From the NCBI GenBank assembly GCA_017882945.1, contig JADGON010000242.1, positions 1-13,075 of the forward strand: DNA of 13,075 nt, given 5' to 3'. The DNA comes from Acidimicrobiia bacterium (GTDB taxonomy: Bacteria > Actinomycetota > Acidimicrobiia > IMCC26256 > JAENVU01). Both the position numbers and the translations under genes were made by a program. The notes beneath the pieces were generated by a model. That model was not told where the DNA came from, searched no databases, and was given only the letters and a program-made list of their open reading frames with translations. The stretch's first letter is position 1, and each line of letters begins with the position of its first letter. Shown here one piece after another: positions 7,351-13,075 of this stretch.

Positions 7351-8127
7351 TTACTCGGGGGTGACGTACGCCGCGGTGATCCCGCCGTCTACGACGAGCT
7401 GCGAGCCGGTCATGAACGACGATTCGTCGGAGGCGAGGAAGAGCGCCGCGTTCGCGAGCTCCTCGGCCCGGCCGAGCCGCCCCATCGGGATGTGCACCAG
7501 CCGGCGCTGGCGGCGGGCCGGGTCGCTCATCAGATCCTCGAGCATCGGGGTCGCGATCGGCCCCGGGCAGAGCGCGTTGGCGCGGATGCCCTGGCGCGCG
7601 TACTCGACCGCGATCTCCCGGGTCATCGAGAGCACGCCACCCTTGCTCGCGGTGTAGGCGATCTGCGCGGTCGCCGCACCCATCAGCGCGACGAAGGACG
7701 CCACGTTGATGATCGAGCCGCCTCCCGACTCGAGCATCGCGGGGATCCCGTACTTGCAGCCGAGCCAGACGCCCTTGAGGTTCACGTCCATGACGCGCTC
7801 CCAGGTCGACTCCGGCGTCTCGGTGGCGCCACCGTCGTCGGCCGGGAAGATGCCCGCGTTGTTGTAGAGGACGTGCAGCGCACCGAAGCGTTGCATGCTG
7901 AACGTCACCATTGCGTCGACGTCGCGGCTGTCGGACACGTCGACCTTCACGAAGGCCGCTTCGCCACCGGCAGCCTCGATGGTCGCGACCGTCTTGGCCC
8001 CGAGCCCCTCGTCGTAGTCGGCGACGACGATGCGGGCGCCCTCGCCGGCGAAGCGCTCGGCCGCGACGCGCCCCATGCCATTGCCTGCGCCCGTGATGAG
8101 CGCGACCTTGCCGTCGAGCCGCCCCAT
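7351..8127 (-). CDS. SDR family oxidoreductase, classical, probably NAD-dependent
   Basis: A 258-residue classical short-chain dehydrogenase with all expected motifs: TGAGNGMG (residues 12-19), an acidic D37 at the end of the second strand (usually read as NAD over NADP preference), NNAG (89-92), catalytic S144, Y158 and K162, PGPIATPM after the active site, and VVDGG near the end. It should oxidise a secondary or primary alcohol or reduce the carbonyl. The ATG at 8127 has a good AGGAGG four bases upstream and begins the minus-strand operon; the stop is 36 bases before the GS-like gene. Placement ahead of a gamma-glutamyl ligase and PuuD-type hydrolase suggests that it oxidises a gamma-glutamylated amino alcohol, filling the place of the FAD oxidase PuuB in the putrescine route. 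That role is inference; the enzyme class is secure. Confidence 0.92.
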   Translation of the reverse strand: MGRLDGKVALITGAGNGMGRVAAERFAGEGARIVVADYDEGLGAKTVATIEAAGGEAAFVKVDVSDSRDVDAMVTFSMQRFGALHVLYNNAGIFPADDGGATETPESTWERVMDVNLKGVWLGCKYGIPAMLESGGGSIINVASFVALMGAATAQIAYTASKGGVLSMTREIAVEYARQGIRANALCPGPIATPMLEDLMSDPARRQRRLVHIPMGRLGRAEELANAALFLASDESSFMTGSQLVVDGGITAAYVTPE

Positions 8128-8189
8128 GCACCCTCCTAGGATCCCGATCGTGAGTCGAAGGCGCGAAACCTAGAGGCGGGAGAGCCACG
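8128..8189. promoter_or_regulatory. Divergent promoter region with overlapping signals
   Basis: The 62 bases between the divergent SDR (minus) and LLM oxidoreductase (plus) genes hold a -10 candidate for each direction. Plus: TAGGAT at 8137-8142, with a likely start of transcription near G8150. Minus: TAGGTT at 8172-8167, with a start near 8159. If both are right, the two transcripts would begin inside each other by about ten bases. The plus -10 also overlaps the minus gene's Shine-Dalgarno (AGGAGG, complement of 8132-8137) through the CCTAGG palindrome at 8135-8140. For the plus gene, GGGAGAG at 8178-8184 is the ribosome binding site. No clear -35 boxes or operator repeats are seen. Confidence 0.45.
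8150..8173 (+). CDS. Possible leaderless upstream mini-ORF (7 codons)
   Basis: GTG at 8150 lies exactly 7 bases after the TAGGAT -10 candidate, so a transcript from that promoter would begin on a start codon. The frame reads MSRRRET and stops with TAG at 8171-8173, 16 bases before the ATG of the LLM oxidoreductase gene. Three adjacent arginine codons are CGA, AGG and CGC; AGG and CGA are expected to be the less used ones in a G+C-rich genome. It could be a short leader peptide influencing the next gene, or simply the untranslated leader with a chance GTG. Evidence is geometry only. Confidence 0.2.
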   Translation: MSRRRET

Positions 8190-9083
8190 ATGCAGATCTC
8201 GGTGACGATCTCCGGATTGTCACGGCTGTTCGGCGATGATCTCGCGGGCATCGTCGAGGTGGCGCGCGTCGCCGACGAGGTCGGCATCCATCAGCTCGTG
8301 ATGACGGACCACCTGGCGATCGGTCCCCGAACGGACCGCTACCCGTTCGCGGCGAAGTTCCCGTATCCGCCCGAGGAGCCCTGGCTCGAGCCCCTCTCGG
8401 TGCTCGCGGCGTTTGCCGCGGCCACGACCCGGGTGCGGCTCGGGACGGGCGTGCTGATCGGCCCGCTGCGCCCCGCACTCGTCGTCGCGAAGACCGTGGC
8501 CACCCTCGACGTGCTGTCGCGGGGCCGCGTCGACCTCGGACTCGGCACCGGTTGGCAACGTGAGGAGTTCACGGATCCGGGCCTGCCGTTCGTCGGCCGC
8601 ACCGCCCGCATGGAGGACGCGGTCCGGGCGTGCCGCGCGGTCTGGGAGCACGCGCCGCCGGTGTCGTTCGCGTCCGACACCGTCTCGTTCAGCGACCTCT
8701 GGTGCGAGCCGCGCCCCGTGCAGCCCCGGATCCCGATCTGGTTCTCCGGGGCGGCGAACGCGGCGACGGTCCGACGCGTTGCCGAGCTCGGCGACGGATG
8801 GCTCCCGCTGGCGATCCCGATCGATGACGTCGCTTCCACGGTCGAGGAGCTGCGTGCTGCGTTTCGCGAGCACGGCAGGGATCCCGCGACGCTCCAGGTC
8901 CGTCAGAACCTCGCGGTGAGGACGGATGAGGGCGGTGGAGTGGACGTTGCCGCGACCGTTGCACCGATTCCGGACCTGGCGGCACGCGGCGTGACGATGG
9001 TCTCCGTTGCCCTGGGCCGGTTCCTGCGCACTCGCGAGGACATCGGCCCCTTCTTGCGTGACCTGGGTGACGCGTTCTCGTAA
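8190..9083 (+). CDS. LLM class flavin/F420-dependent oxidoreductase
   Basis: A 297-residue bacterial-luciferase-like TIM barrel. Diagnostic elements are TDHL (residues 39-42), TTRVRLGTGVL (79-89), RPALVVAKTVATLDVLSRGR (94-113), then LGLGTGWQREEF (116-127) and PIWFSGAAN (182-190) at the cofactor face. Actinobacterial proteins of this type usually use deazaflavin F420 for hydride transfer, though some use FMN; the sequence alone does not settle it. The ATG at 8190 follows GGGAGAG with 5 bases between. It begins a plus-strand run of four genes and lies divergently from the SDR operon. Possible substrates are many, from ketones and alcohols to ring-hydroxylated compounds. The family is secure, substrate unassigned. 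Confidence 0.92.
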   Translation: MQISVTISGLSRLFGDDLAGIVEVARVADEVGIHQLVMTDHLAIGPRTDRYPFAAKFPYPPEEPWLEPLSVLAAFAAATTRVRLGTGVLIGPLRPALVVAKTVATLDVLSRGRVDLGLGTGWQREEFTDPGLPFVGRTARMEDAVRACRAVWEHAPPVSFASDTVSFSDLWCEPRPVQPRIPIWFSGAANAATVRRVAELGDGWLPLAIPIDDVASTVEELRAAFREHGRDPATLQVRQNLAVRTDEGGGVDVAATVAPIPDLAARGVTMVSVALGRFLRTREDIGPFLRDLGDAFS

Positions 9084-9090
9084 AGAGGGT

Positions 9091-9119
9091 TACCTTGAGC
9101 CGTCGACCAGGGGGATTAC
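9091..9119 (+). promoter_or_regulatory. Possible internal promoter and RBS before the D-aminoacylase-like gene
   Basis: TACCTT at 9091-9096 fits TANNNT. It would start transcription near 9104, leaving a leader of about 16 bases that contains AGGGGGA (9109-9115) four bases before the ATG at 9120. The ribosome binding site is convincing; the promoter is only a short-motif match with no clear -35. The gene may also be read through from the LLM gene, which ends 36 bases upstream. Confidence 0.4.
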
Positions 9120-10805
9120 ATGGCTCACGATCTCGTCATCCGGAACGGACGCGTCGTCGACGGCACGGGTGGAGAACCCGTCAACGCCGATGTCGCCATC
9201 GATGGAGACCGCATCACGACCGTCGGAGACGTCGACGAGCGTGGGCGCCGGGAGATTGACGCCGACGGACAGCTCGTCACGCCCGGCTTCGTCGACATCC
9301 ACACGCACCTCGACGCGCAGCTCGCATGGGACCCGATCGGCTCGTCGTCGTGCTGGCACGGCGTCACCTCGGTCGTGCTCGGCAACTGCGGAGTCACGTT
9401 CGCGCCGTGCAAGCCGGAGGATCGTCGGACCCTCGCCGAGATGATGGAGTCGGTCGAGGACATCCCGGCCGATTCGATCATGGAGGGGCTCGACTGGGAC
9501 TGGGAGACCTACGGCGAGTACCTCGACGCGGTGGACCGGATGCCCAAGGGCATCAACGCCGGGGGGATGGTCGGTCACTGCGCGGTGCGAATCCACGCGA
9601 TGGGGGAGCGCGCGCTCGACGAGGCGCCTGCGACCGAGGCGGATGTCGCCGCGATGTGCGAGCTGGTGGCCGAGGCGATCGATGCCGGTGCGCTCGGCTT
9701 CTCGACCTCGCGCACCGCGCTGCACCGCGTCCCCGACGGTCGTGTGGTCCCCGGCACCCACGCGGATCCCCGCGAGCTGCTCGCAATCGCGCAGGTCATG
9801 GGCGATCGCAACCGGGGTGTGTTCGAAGCGGCACCCGCGCTCGGTGAGCGGGGTGCGGATGGCGAACGGCGCACGCAGCCCGAGGTCGCGTTGCTCGGCG
9901 AGCTCAGCCGGCGCACCGGCCGTCCGGCGACGTTCGGGCTCAGCCAGACGAAGAAAGTGCCCGGCATCCACACCGACGCGCTCGAGACCGTCGAGCAGCA
10001 GAACGGCCTTGGCGCGGATCTGCGTCCGCAGACGACCGCTCGCGGCATCGGCCTGCTGTTCGGCCCCGCGTGCCGGACCCCCTTCGACGGTGCTCCCGAG
10101 TGGAGGGCACTGCGGGACATGCCGCTGCCGGAGAAGCTGGCCCTGATGCGCGACCCGCAACGCCGCGCCGAGCTGGTGGAGGCGGCCGAGGGCCGGCCGA
10201 CGATCCCGATGGAGGAGCTGTACGTCCTCCCGGTGGGTGACGCCCGCTACGACCTCGGACCGGACGACTCGCTCGGCGCCGAAGCGAAGCGACGCGAGGT
10301 CAGCCCGGCAGAGGCGTTCCTCCAGCTCGTCGACGAACGCAACGGCAACGTCCTCGTGAACTGGCCGTTCCTCAACGACGACCTCAGCGCGGTGGAGACG
10401 ATGCTGCGTCACCCGGCCACCGTGATGGGACTGGCGGATGCCGGCGCGCACGTGGGGATGATCATGGACTCGAGCCAGCCGACGTTCTTCCTCACGTACT
10501 GGATCCGGGACCGCGGGCTCTCCGGCATCGGCGAGGCAGTCCGACGGCTCACGTCGGACACCGCGGAGCTCTTCGGCGTGACCGACCGCGGCGTGCTCCG
10601 GCCCGGTGCGTTCGCGGATGTCAACGTCATCGATCTCGACGGCATGCGGCTGCCGCAGCCCGAGTACGTCAACGACTTCCCGAGAGGGGCGGGCCGCTAC
10701 GTCCAGCGCGCCTCGGGGTACACGGCGACGATCGTCAACGGCTCGGTGTTCATGGAGGACGGCGAGCACACCGGCGAGCTCGCGGGTCGCCTGCTGCGCT
10801 CGTAG
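9120..10805 (+). CDS. amidohydrolase family protein, N-acyl-D-amino-acid deacylase-like (Amidohydro_3)
   Basis: A 561-residue amidohydrolase with a split beta-sandwich (residues about 1-55 and the last 70) around a TIM barrel. Metal-site elements of D-aminoacylase are present: HTHLD at 61-65, the bridging-type C90 in GNCGVTFAP spaced 27 residues after H63 as in D-aminoacylase, and D440 in DAGAHVG. The two barrel histidines expected from THMRDE- and SHHK-like motifs are not where I would align them: those places read GVFEAAPAL and ATFGLSQTKK. The enzyme may therefore bind one metal or use other ligands. It ends with the normal GAFADVNVIDLD and a terminal strand. Family annotations of N-acyl-D-amino-acid or D-glutamate deacylase are common but often unproven, so hydrolysis of an amide or cyclic imide is as far as I would go. 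The start at 9120 has a strong AGGGGGA. Confidence 0.88.
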   Translation: MAHDLVIRNGRVVDGTGGEPVNADVAIDGDRITTVGDVDERGRREIDADGQLVTPGFVDIHTHLDAQLAWDPIGSSSCWHGVTSVVLGNCGVTFAPCKPEDRRTLAEMMESVEDIPADSIMEGLDWDWETYGEYLDAVDRMPKGINAGGMVGHCAVRIHAMGERALDEAPATEADVAAMCELVAEAIDAGALGFSTSRTALHRVPDGRVVPGTHADPRELLAIAQVMGDRNRGVFEAAPALGERGADGERRTQPEVALLGELSRRTGRPATFGLSQTKKVPGIHTDALETVEQQNGLGADLRPQTTARGIGLLFGPACRTPFDGAPEWRALRDMPLPEKLALMRDPQRRAELVEAAEGRPTIPMEELYVLPVGDARYDLGPDDSLGAEAKRREVSPAEAFLQLVDERNGNVLVNWPFLNDDLSAVETMLRHPATVMGLADAGAHVGMIMDSSQPTFFLTYWIRDRGLSGIGEAVRRLTSDTAELFGVTDRGVLRPGAFADVNVIDLDGMRLPQPEYVNDFPRGAGRYVQRASGYTATIVNGSVFMEDGEHTGELAGRLLRS

Positions 10806-10830
10806 CGCCCGACCGCGAGCGGGCCAGAGA

Positions 10831-10837
10831 GAGGGGG
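10831..10837 (+). promoter_or_regulatory. Ribosome binding site deciding the GTG start of the Tat amidohydrolase
   Basis: GAGGGGG lies 5 bases before GTG 10843. No comparable site precedes the internal ATG at 10993 that would start right at the twin-arginine signal, so the longer protein with its N-terminal extension is favoured. Confidence 0.65.
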
Positions 10838-10842
10838 ACTCT

Positions 10843-12285
10843 GTGCGCTGGGACGAAGACGACCCGGGCCTGCCGATCAAGTTCGGCCCGTGCGCGAACG
10901 ACGAGTACGAGCCGGTGCCGTTGTCGCCGGTCGTCCGCGAGACGATCCGGCGCGCCCGGCTCGCCTGCGACGAGAACGCGCGCCGGGCCGGCATGAGTCG
11001 CCGCCGATTCCTGCTCTCGGCCTGCGCTGCCGCGACCACGCTGCTGGTGCTGCAGGGCTGCAACGACGAGGCCGCGAAGAGCGCGGGCAAGCCGAAGCCC
11101 GGTGGGGCATTCAAGATCCCGAAGGACGCGACGACCGACCCGACGATTGCCAACGATGCTCTCGGAGGCTCCGAGCTCATCTTCGACGTCCAGAACCACC
11201 TCCTGGACTACACGCTCGATCCTCACAGCCGGGACGAGGCGTTCTTCGGCGCCGACTTCCCCCAGGCCAGGTGTGGCGACGCGGATCCCCACGACTGCTT
11301 CTCGGTGGACCACTTCCTCGAGGAGATCTTCATCAAGAGCGACACATCGATGGCAATCGTGTCGTCGTTGCCGATCCGGCCCGAGCACAGCGCCGAGTCG
11401 ATCCAAGTGCGCGACAAGGCCCGACGGATCGCGCACGCGGTCTGCCACGATGATCGGCTCCTCATCCAGGGCGAGGCGCACCCGACGCTCGCCCCGACCG
11501 CGGAGTGGCTTGCCGCGATGGAGCAGTCAGCCGCGAAGTATCCGCTGGCCGCATGGAAGGTGTACACGCACCAACCCGGACCGCCGTGGTGGCTCGACGA
11601 TCACGAGGCCGGCTTGGCGCAAGTGGGGGAGCCGTTCATTCGCAAGGCCGTCGAGCTCGGCATCCCGCGCATCTGCGTGCACAAGGGACTGGTGAGTGGG
11701 CACTACGGATCACCGGTGGACATCGGGCCCGCCGCCCGGAGGCATCCCGACGTCTCGTTCCTCGTGTACCACTCGGGCTACGACAACGATCAGTTCGAAG
11801 GTCCGTACACGCAGGCGACCGCGATGAACGGCGCGAATCGGCTCATCACGTCGATGTTGCAGGCGGGCATCGGCCCGAATCAGAACGTCTACGCCGAGCT
11901 CGGCACCACGTGGTACCGGCTGATGTCGACGCCCGACCAGGCCGCGCACGTCCTGGGCAAGCTCCTCAAGTACGTCGGCGAGGACAACGTGCTCTGGGGC
12001 ACCGACTCGATCTGGTACGGCTCGCCCCAGGATCAGATCCAGGCGTTGCGCACGTTCGAGATCTCGCCGCAGCTGCAGGAGACCTACGGGTACCCGGCGC
12101 TCACAGCTGACTTGAAGGCGAAGATCTTCGGCCGCAACGCGCTGCGGGTCTACGACGTGAAGCCGATCACGACCAAGTGCAGGTTCACCCGGGAGCAGCT
12201 CGCCCAGGTGCGGCTCACCGCGGCGAGCGGGCACCGCACCTACGGCCCGACGACCCCGGCGGAGGCAAGGAGGCTCCAGGCGTAG
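10843..12285 (+). CDS. amidohydrolase_2 family protein with Tat lipoprotein signal and N-terminal extension
   Basis: A 480-residue metal-dependent hydrolase of the amidohydrolase_2 type (PF04909). Residues 1-50 form a polar segment including IKFGPCANDEY; then SRRRFLL (52-58), a short hydrophobic stretch and LQGC (70-73) form a twin-arginine signal with a lipobox, so the mature protein is probably anchored by C73 outside the membrane. In the barrel, the first motif reads DVQNH (115-119), with Q where many relatives have His, followed by KVYTH (239-243), H280 in RICVH, H310 in VYHSGYD and D398 in WGTDS. The family includes decarboxylases and hydrolases of aromatic or beta-keto acids; the reaction is not determined. 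The GTG at 10843 is chosen because of its strong ribosome binding site. It is 37 bases after the D-aminoacylase-like gene and probably co-transcribed with it. Confidence 0.88.
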   Translation: MRWDEDDPGLPIKFGPCANDEYEPVPLSPVVRETIRRARLACDENARRAGMSRRRFLLSACAAATTLLVLQGCNDEAAKSAGKPKPGGAFKIPKDATTDPTIANDALGGSELIFDVQNHLLDYTLDPHSRDEAFFGADFPQARCGDADPHDCFSVDHFLEEIFIKSDTSMAIVSSLPIRPEHSAESIQVRDKARRIAHAVCHDDRLLIQGEAHPTLAPTAEWLAAMEQSAAKYPLAAWKVYTHQPGPPWWLDDHEAGLAQVGEPFIRKAVELGIPRICVHKGLVSGHYGSPVDIGPAARRHPDVSFLVYHSGYDNDQFEGPYTQATAMNGANRLITSMLQAGIGPNQNVYAELGTTWYRLMSTPDQAAHVLGKLLKYVGEDNVLWGTDSIWYGSPQDQIQALRTFEISPQLQETYGYPALTADLKAKIFGRNALRVYDVKPITTKCRFTREQLAQVRLTAASGHRTYGPTTPAEARRLQA

Positions 12286-12306
12286 CCGCGCCCGGGCCCG
12301 ACGTGG

Positions 12307-12318
12307 TTTCATGGGCAC
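12307..12318 (+). promoter_or_regulatory. Weak leaderless-type promoter candidate for the cupin gene
   Basis: TTTCAT at 12307-12312 stands 6 bases before the ATG at 12319, and no Shine-Dalgarno sequence is visible, which suggests a leaderless start. The box lacks the A at position 2 of TANNNT, so this is a tentative call. Read-through from the upstream gene is the alternative. Confidence 0.3.
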
Positions 12319-12783
12319 ATGACGACACTCGAGATTCCCAAGGCCCTCCATCGCGGTGAGAGTGAGCTGCCGTTCGTCGCGCTCGGCGACGGCACCCACC
12401 TCCAGCTTCTCCAGGTCGACGTCGAAGCCGGCCTCTGGGTGATCCGGACGAAGTTCGAGCCCGGTGTGATCGTGCCGACGCACAAGCACACCGGCGAGGT
12501 GTTCGCGTTCACGCTGACCGGCAGCTGGAAGTACGCGGAGTACCCGGAGGTGAACCTCCCGGGCTCGTACCTCTACGAACCGGCCGGATCGGTCCACACC
12601 CTCACGGTGCCGGCGGAGAACGACGGCATGACCGACGTGTGGTTCGCGATCTATGGCGCCAACCTCAACCTCGATGCCGACGGCAACGTCGAGACGGTGA
12701 TCGACGCGGGCCTCGTGCGCGACACGTACTTGGCCCTCTGCGAAGCCGAGGGCCACCCTCGCCCCAACGTCATCGGCGCCTAG
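12319..12783 (+). CDS. cupin-domain protein, 2,4'-dihydroxyacetophenone dioxygenase-like
   Basis: A 154-residue single-domain cupin. The first cupin motif is PTHKHTGEVFAFTLTG (53-68) with metal ligands H55 and H57; the second is PGSYLYEPAGSVHTL (81-95) with H93. The 38-residue distance H55-H93 matches my recollection of the 2,4'-dihydroxyacetophenone dioxygenase family, where a Glu is the fourth ligand; E74 or E77 in WKYAEYPE could play that part. Such enzymes cleave a carbon-carbon bond next to a ketone using non-haem iron and O2. Many relatives are uncharacterised, so the substrate is not assigned, though a hydroxyketone would fit the oxidoreductases nearby. The ATG at 12319 lies 33 bases after the Tat amidohydrolase. 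The end is convergent with an aldehyde dehydrogenase gene. Confidence 0.85.
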   Translation: MTTLEIPKALHRGESELPFVALGDGTHLQLLQVDVEAGLWVIRTKFEPGVIVPTHKHTGEVFAFTLTGSWKYAEYPEVNLPGSYLYEPAGSVHTLTVPAENDGMTDVWFAIYGANLNLDADGNVETVIDAGLVRDTYLALCEAEGHPRPNVIGA

Positions 12784-12803
12784 TCTCGACGCCAAGGCGC
12801 CGA
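12773..12803. terminator. Possible bidirectional hairpin terminator
   Basis: An 8-base perfect inverted repeat, TCGGCGCC at 12773-12780 and GGCGCCGA at 12796-12803, encloses a 15-base loop at the junction of the convergent cupin and aldehyde dehydrogenase genes. The left arm lies in the last codons of the cupin gene. Neither side has a U-tract, so it is an atypical intrinsic terminator at best; its position between two converging genes is the main support. Confidence 0.35.
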
Positions 12804-12809
12804 GGGGAG

Positions 12810-13075
12810 CTACTCGGAGCTGAGGAAGAGGTTCTTGACCTCGGTGTAGTGCTCCATCGCGTGCATCCCGAGCTCGCGGCCGAGACCGCTGCGCTTGTAG
12901 CCACCGAACGGTGCTTCGGTGCGGACGCTGCGGTTGGAGTTCACCGAGAGCACGCCGGTGCGGATCGCCTTGCCGACGCGGATCGCCCGTCCGAGGTCTC
13001 GGGTCCAGAGGGATCCGGAGAGGCCGTAGTCGCCGTCGTTCGCGATCCGGATCGCGTCCGCCTCGTCGGCGAACG
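12810..13075 (-). CDS. aldehyde dehydrogenase family protein, C-terminal fragment
   Basis: The last 87 residues of an NAD(P)-dependent aldehyde dehydrogenase; the rest lies beyond the right edge. The fragment shows the family's late landmarks in order: AIRIANDGDYGLSGSLWTRD, then GKAIRTGVLSVNSN, the conserved PFGGYKRSGLGRELG loop and a final EHYTEVKNLFL oligomerisation strand. The catalytic Cys and Glu are outside the window. These enzymes oxidise an aldehyde to a carboxylic acid. The VLSVN segment and ending resemble the betaine-aldehyde, aminobutyraldehyde and PuuC-like branch, but too little is present to choose. It is on the same strand as the gamma-glutamyl operon 4.7 kb away and could provide the aldehyde step of that route. 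Confidence 0.93.
   Translation of the reverse strand, partial: FADEADAIRIANDGDYGLSGSLWTRDLGRAIRVGKAIRTGVLSVNSNRSVRTEAPFGGYKRSGLGRELGMHAMEHYTEVKNLFLSSE

Noticed and set aside
10806..10827. Short inverted repeat GCCCG/CGGGC just after the D-aminoacylase-like gene, considered as a terminator.
   Set aside because: Only five pairs, no U-tract, and it immediately precedes a same-strand gene with a strong ribosome binding site; expected by chance in G+C-rich DNA.
9090..11180. A minus-strand open frame of 696 codons opposite the D-aminoacylase-like gene.
   Set aside because: Same antisense pattern with no motif; it spans parts of two well-supported plus-strand genes.
10606..12285. A longer start for the Tat amidohydrolase inside the preceding gene.
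   Set aside because: The frame is open upstream, but that part overlaps the D-aminoacylase-like C-terminus and has shadow composition; GTG 10843 has the ribosome binding site.
12286..12300. Palindromic CCCGGGCCCG stretch before the cupin gene, considered as an operator.
   Set aside because: Very short nested palindromes are common in G+C-rich sequence and there is no second copy.
11710..12795. A 361-codon minus-strand frame opposite the Tat amidohydrolase and cupin genes, possibly continuing the ALDH strand.
   Set aside because: No domain, arginine and valine rich, and the real ALDH stop at 12810-12812 is in clear family context.
1..13075. Search for CRISPR repeats, tRNA or rRNA genes, transposases, integrase sites, toxin-antitoxin or defence genes.
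   Set aside because: None seen on reading both strands; all gaps are short (the longest is the 62-base divergent region) and filled by the signals listed.

Overview
The window reads as a chromosomal stretch of a G+C-rich actinobacterium. The grounds are a G+C content of roughly two thirds or more by eye, frequent GTG starts, a luciferase-like oxidoreductase of the F420-using type, TANNNT -10 boxes set about 7 bases ahead of a start codon (leaderless style), and tightly packed metabolic genes. Acidimicrobiia or a relative is a reasonable guess, but nothing in the sequence proves it. There are no rRNA or tRNA genes, insertion sequences, CRISPR arrays, phage genes or defence genes. The window is almost entirely catabolic enzymes.

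Region 1 (1-4040, plus strand): the end of a short-chain dehydrogenase (SDR), an AMP-forming acyl-CoA ligase, a cyclase-family metal hydrolase, a second SDR closely resembling 3-alpha-hydroxysteroid dehydrogenase/carbonyl reductase, and, behind its own probable leaderless promoter, a cysteine-free carboxymuconolactone decarboxylase-like protein. The first four are coupled by 4-base overlaps or a 12-base gap. The set looks like a cassette for activating and breaking down a carboxylic acid, perhaps cyclic; the substrate cannot be read from the sequence.

Region 2 (4000-8127, minus strand): a five-gene operon in the order SDR, glutamine-synthetase-like ligase, class I glutamine amidotransferase (PuuD type), GNAT acetyltransferase, SAM methyltransferase, with overlaps of 1-4 bases or gaps of 2 and 36 bases. 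Synthetase plus PuuD is the hallmark of gamma-glutamylated amine catabolism. Here the oxidising enzyme beside them is an alcohol-type SDR and not an FAD amine oxidase, so an amino alcohol is a plausible substrate. The C-terminus of an aldehyde dehydrogenase on the same strand at the right edge could supply the next step.

Region 3 (8128-12783, plus strand): a compact 62-base divergent promoter region, then an LLM-class oxidoreductase, a D-aminoacylase-like amidohydrolase with an apparently incomplete metal site, an amidohydrolase_2 protein with an internal Tat/lipoprotein signal after a 50-residue N-terminal extension, and a small cupin dioxygenase-like protein. Region 4 (12810-13075, minus strand) is the partial aldehyde dehydrogenase, convergent with the cupin gene across a possible hairpin terminator. 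The most interesting hypothesis is the gamma-glutamyl amino-alcohol route of region 2, apparently split by the oppositely oriented region 3 block.
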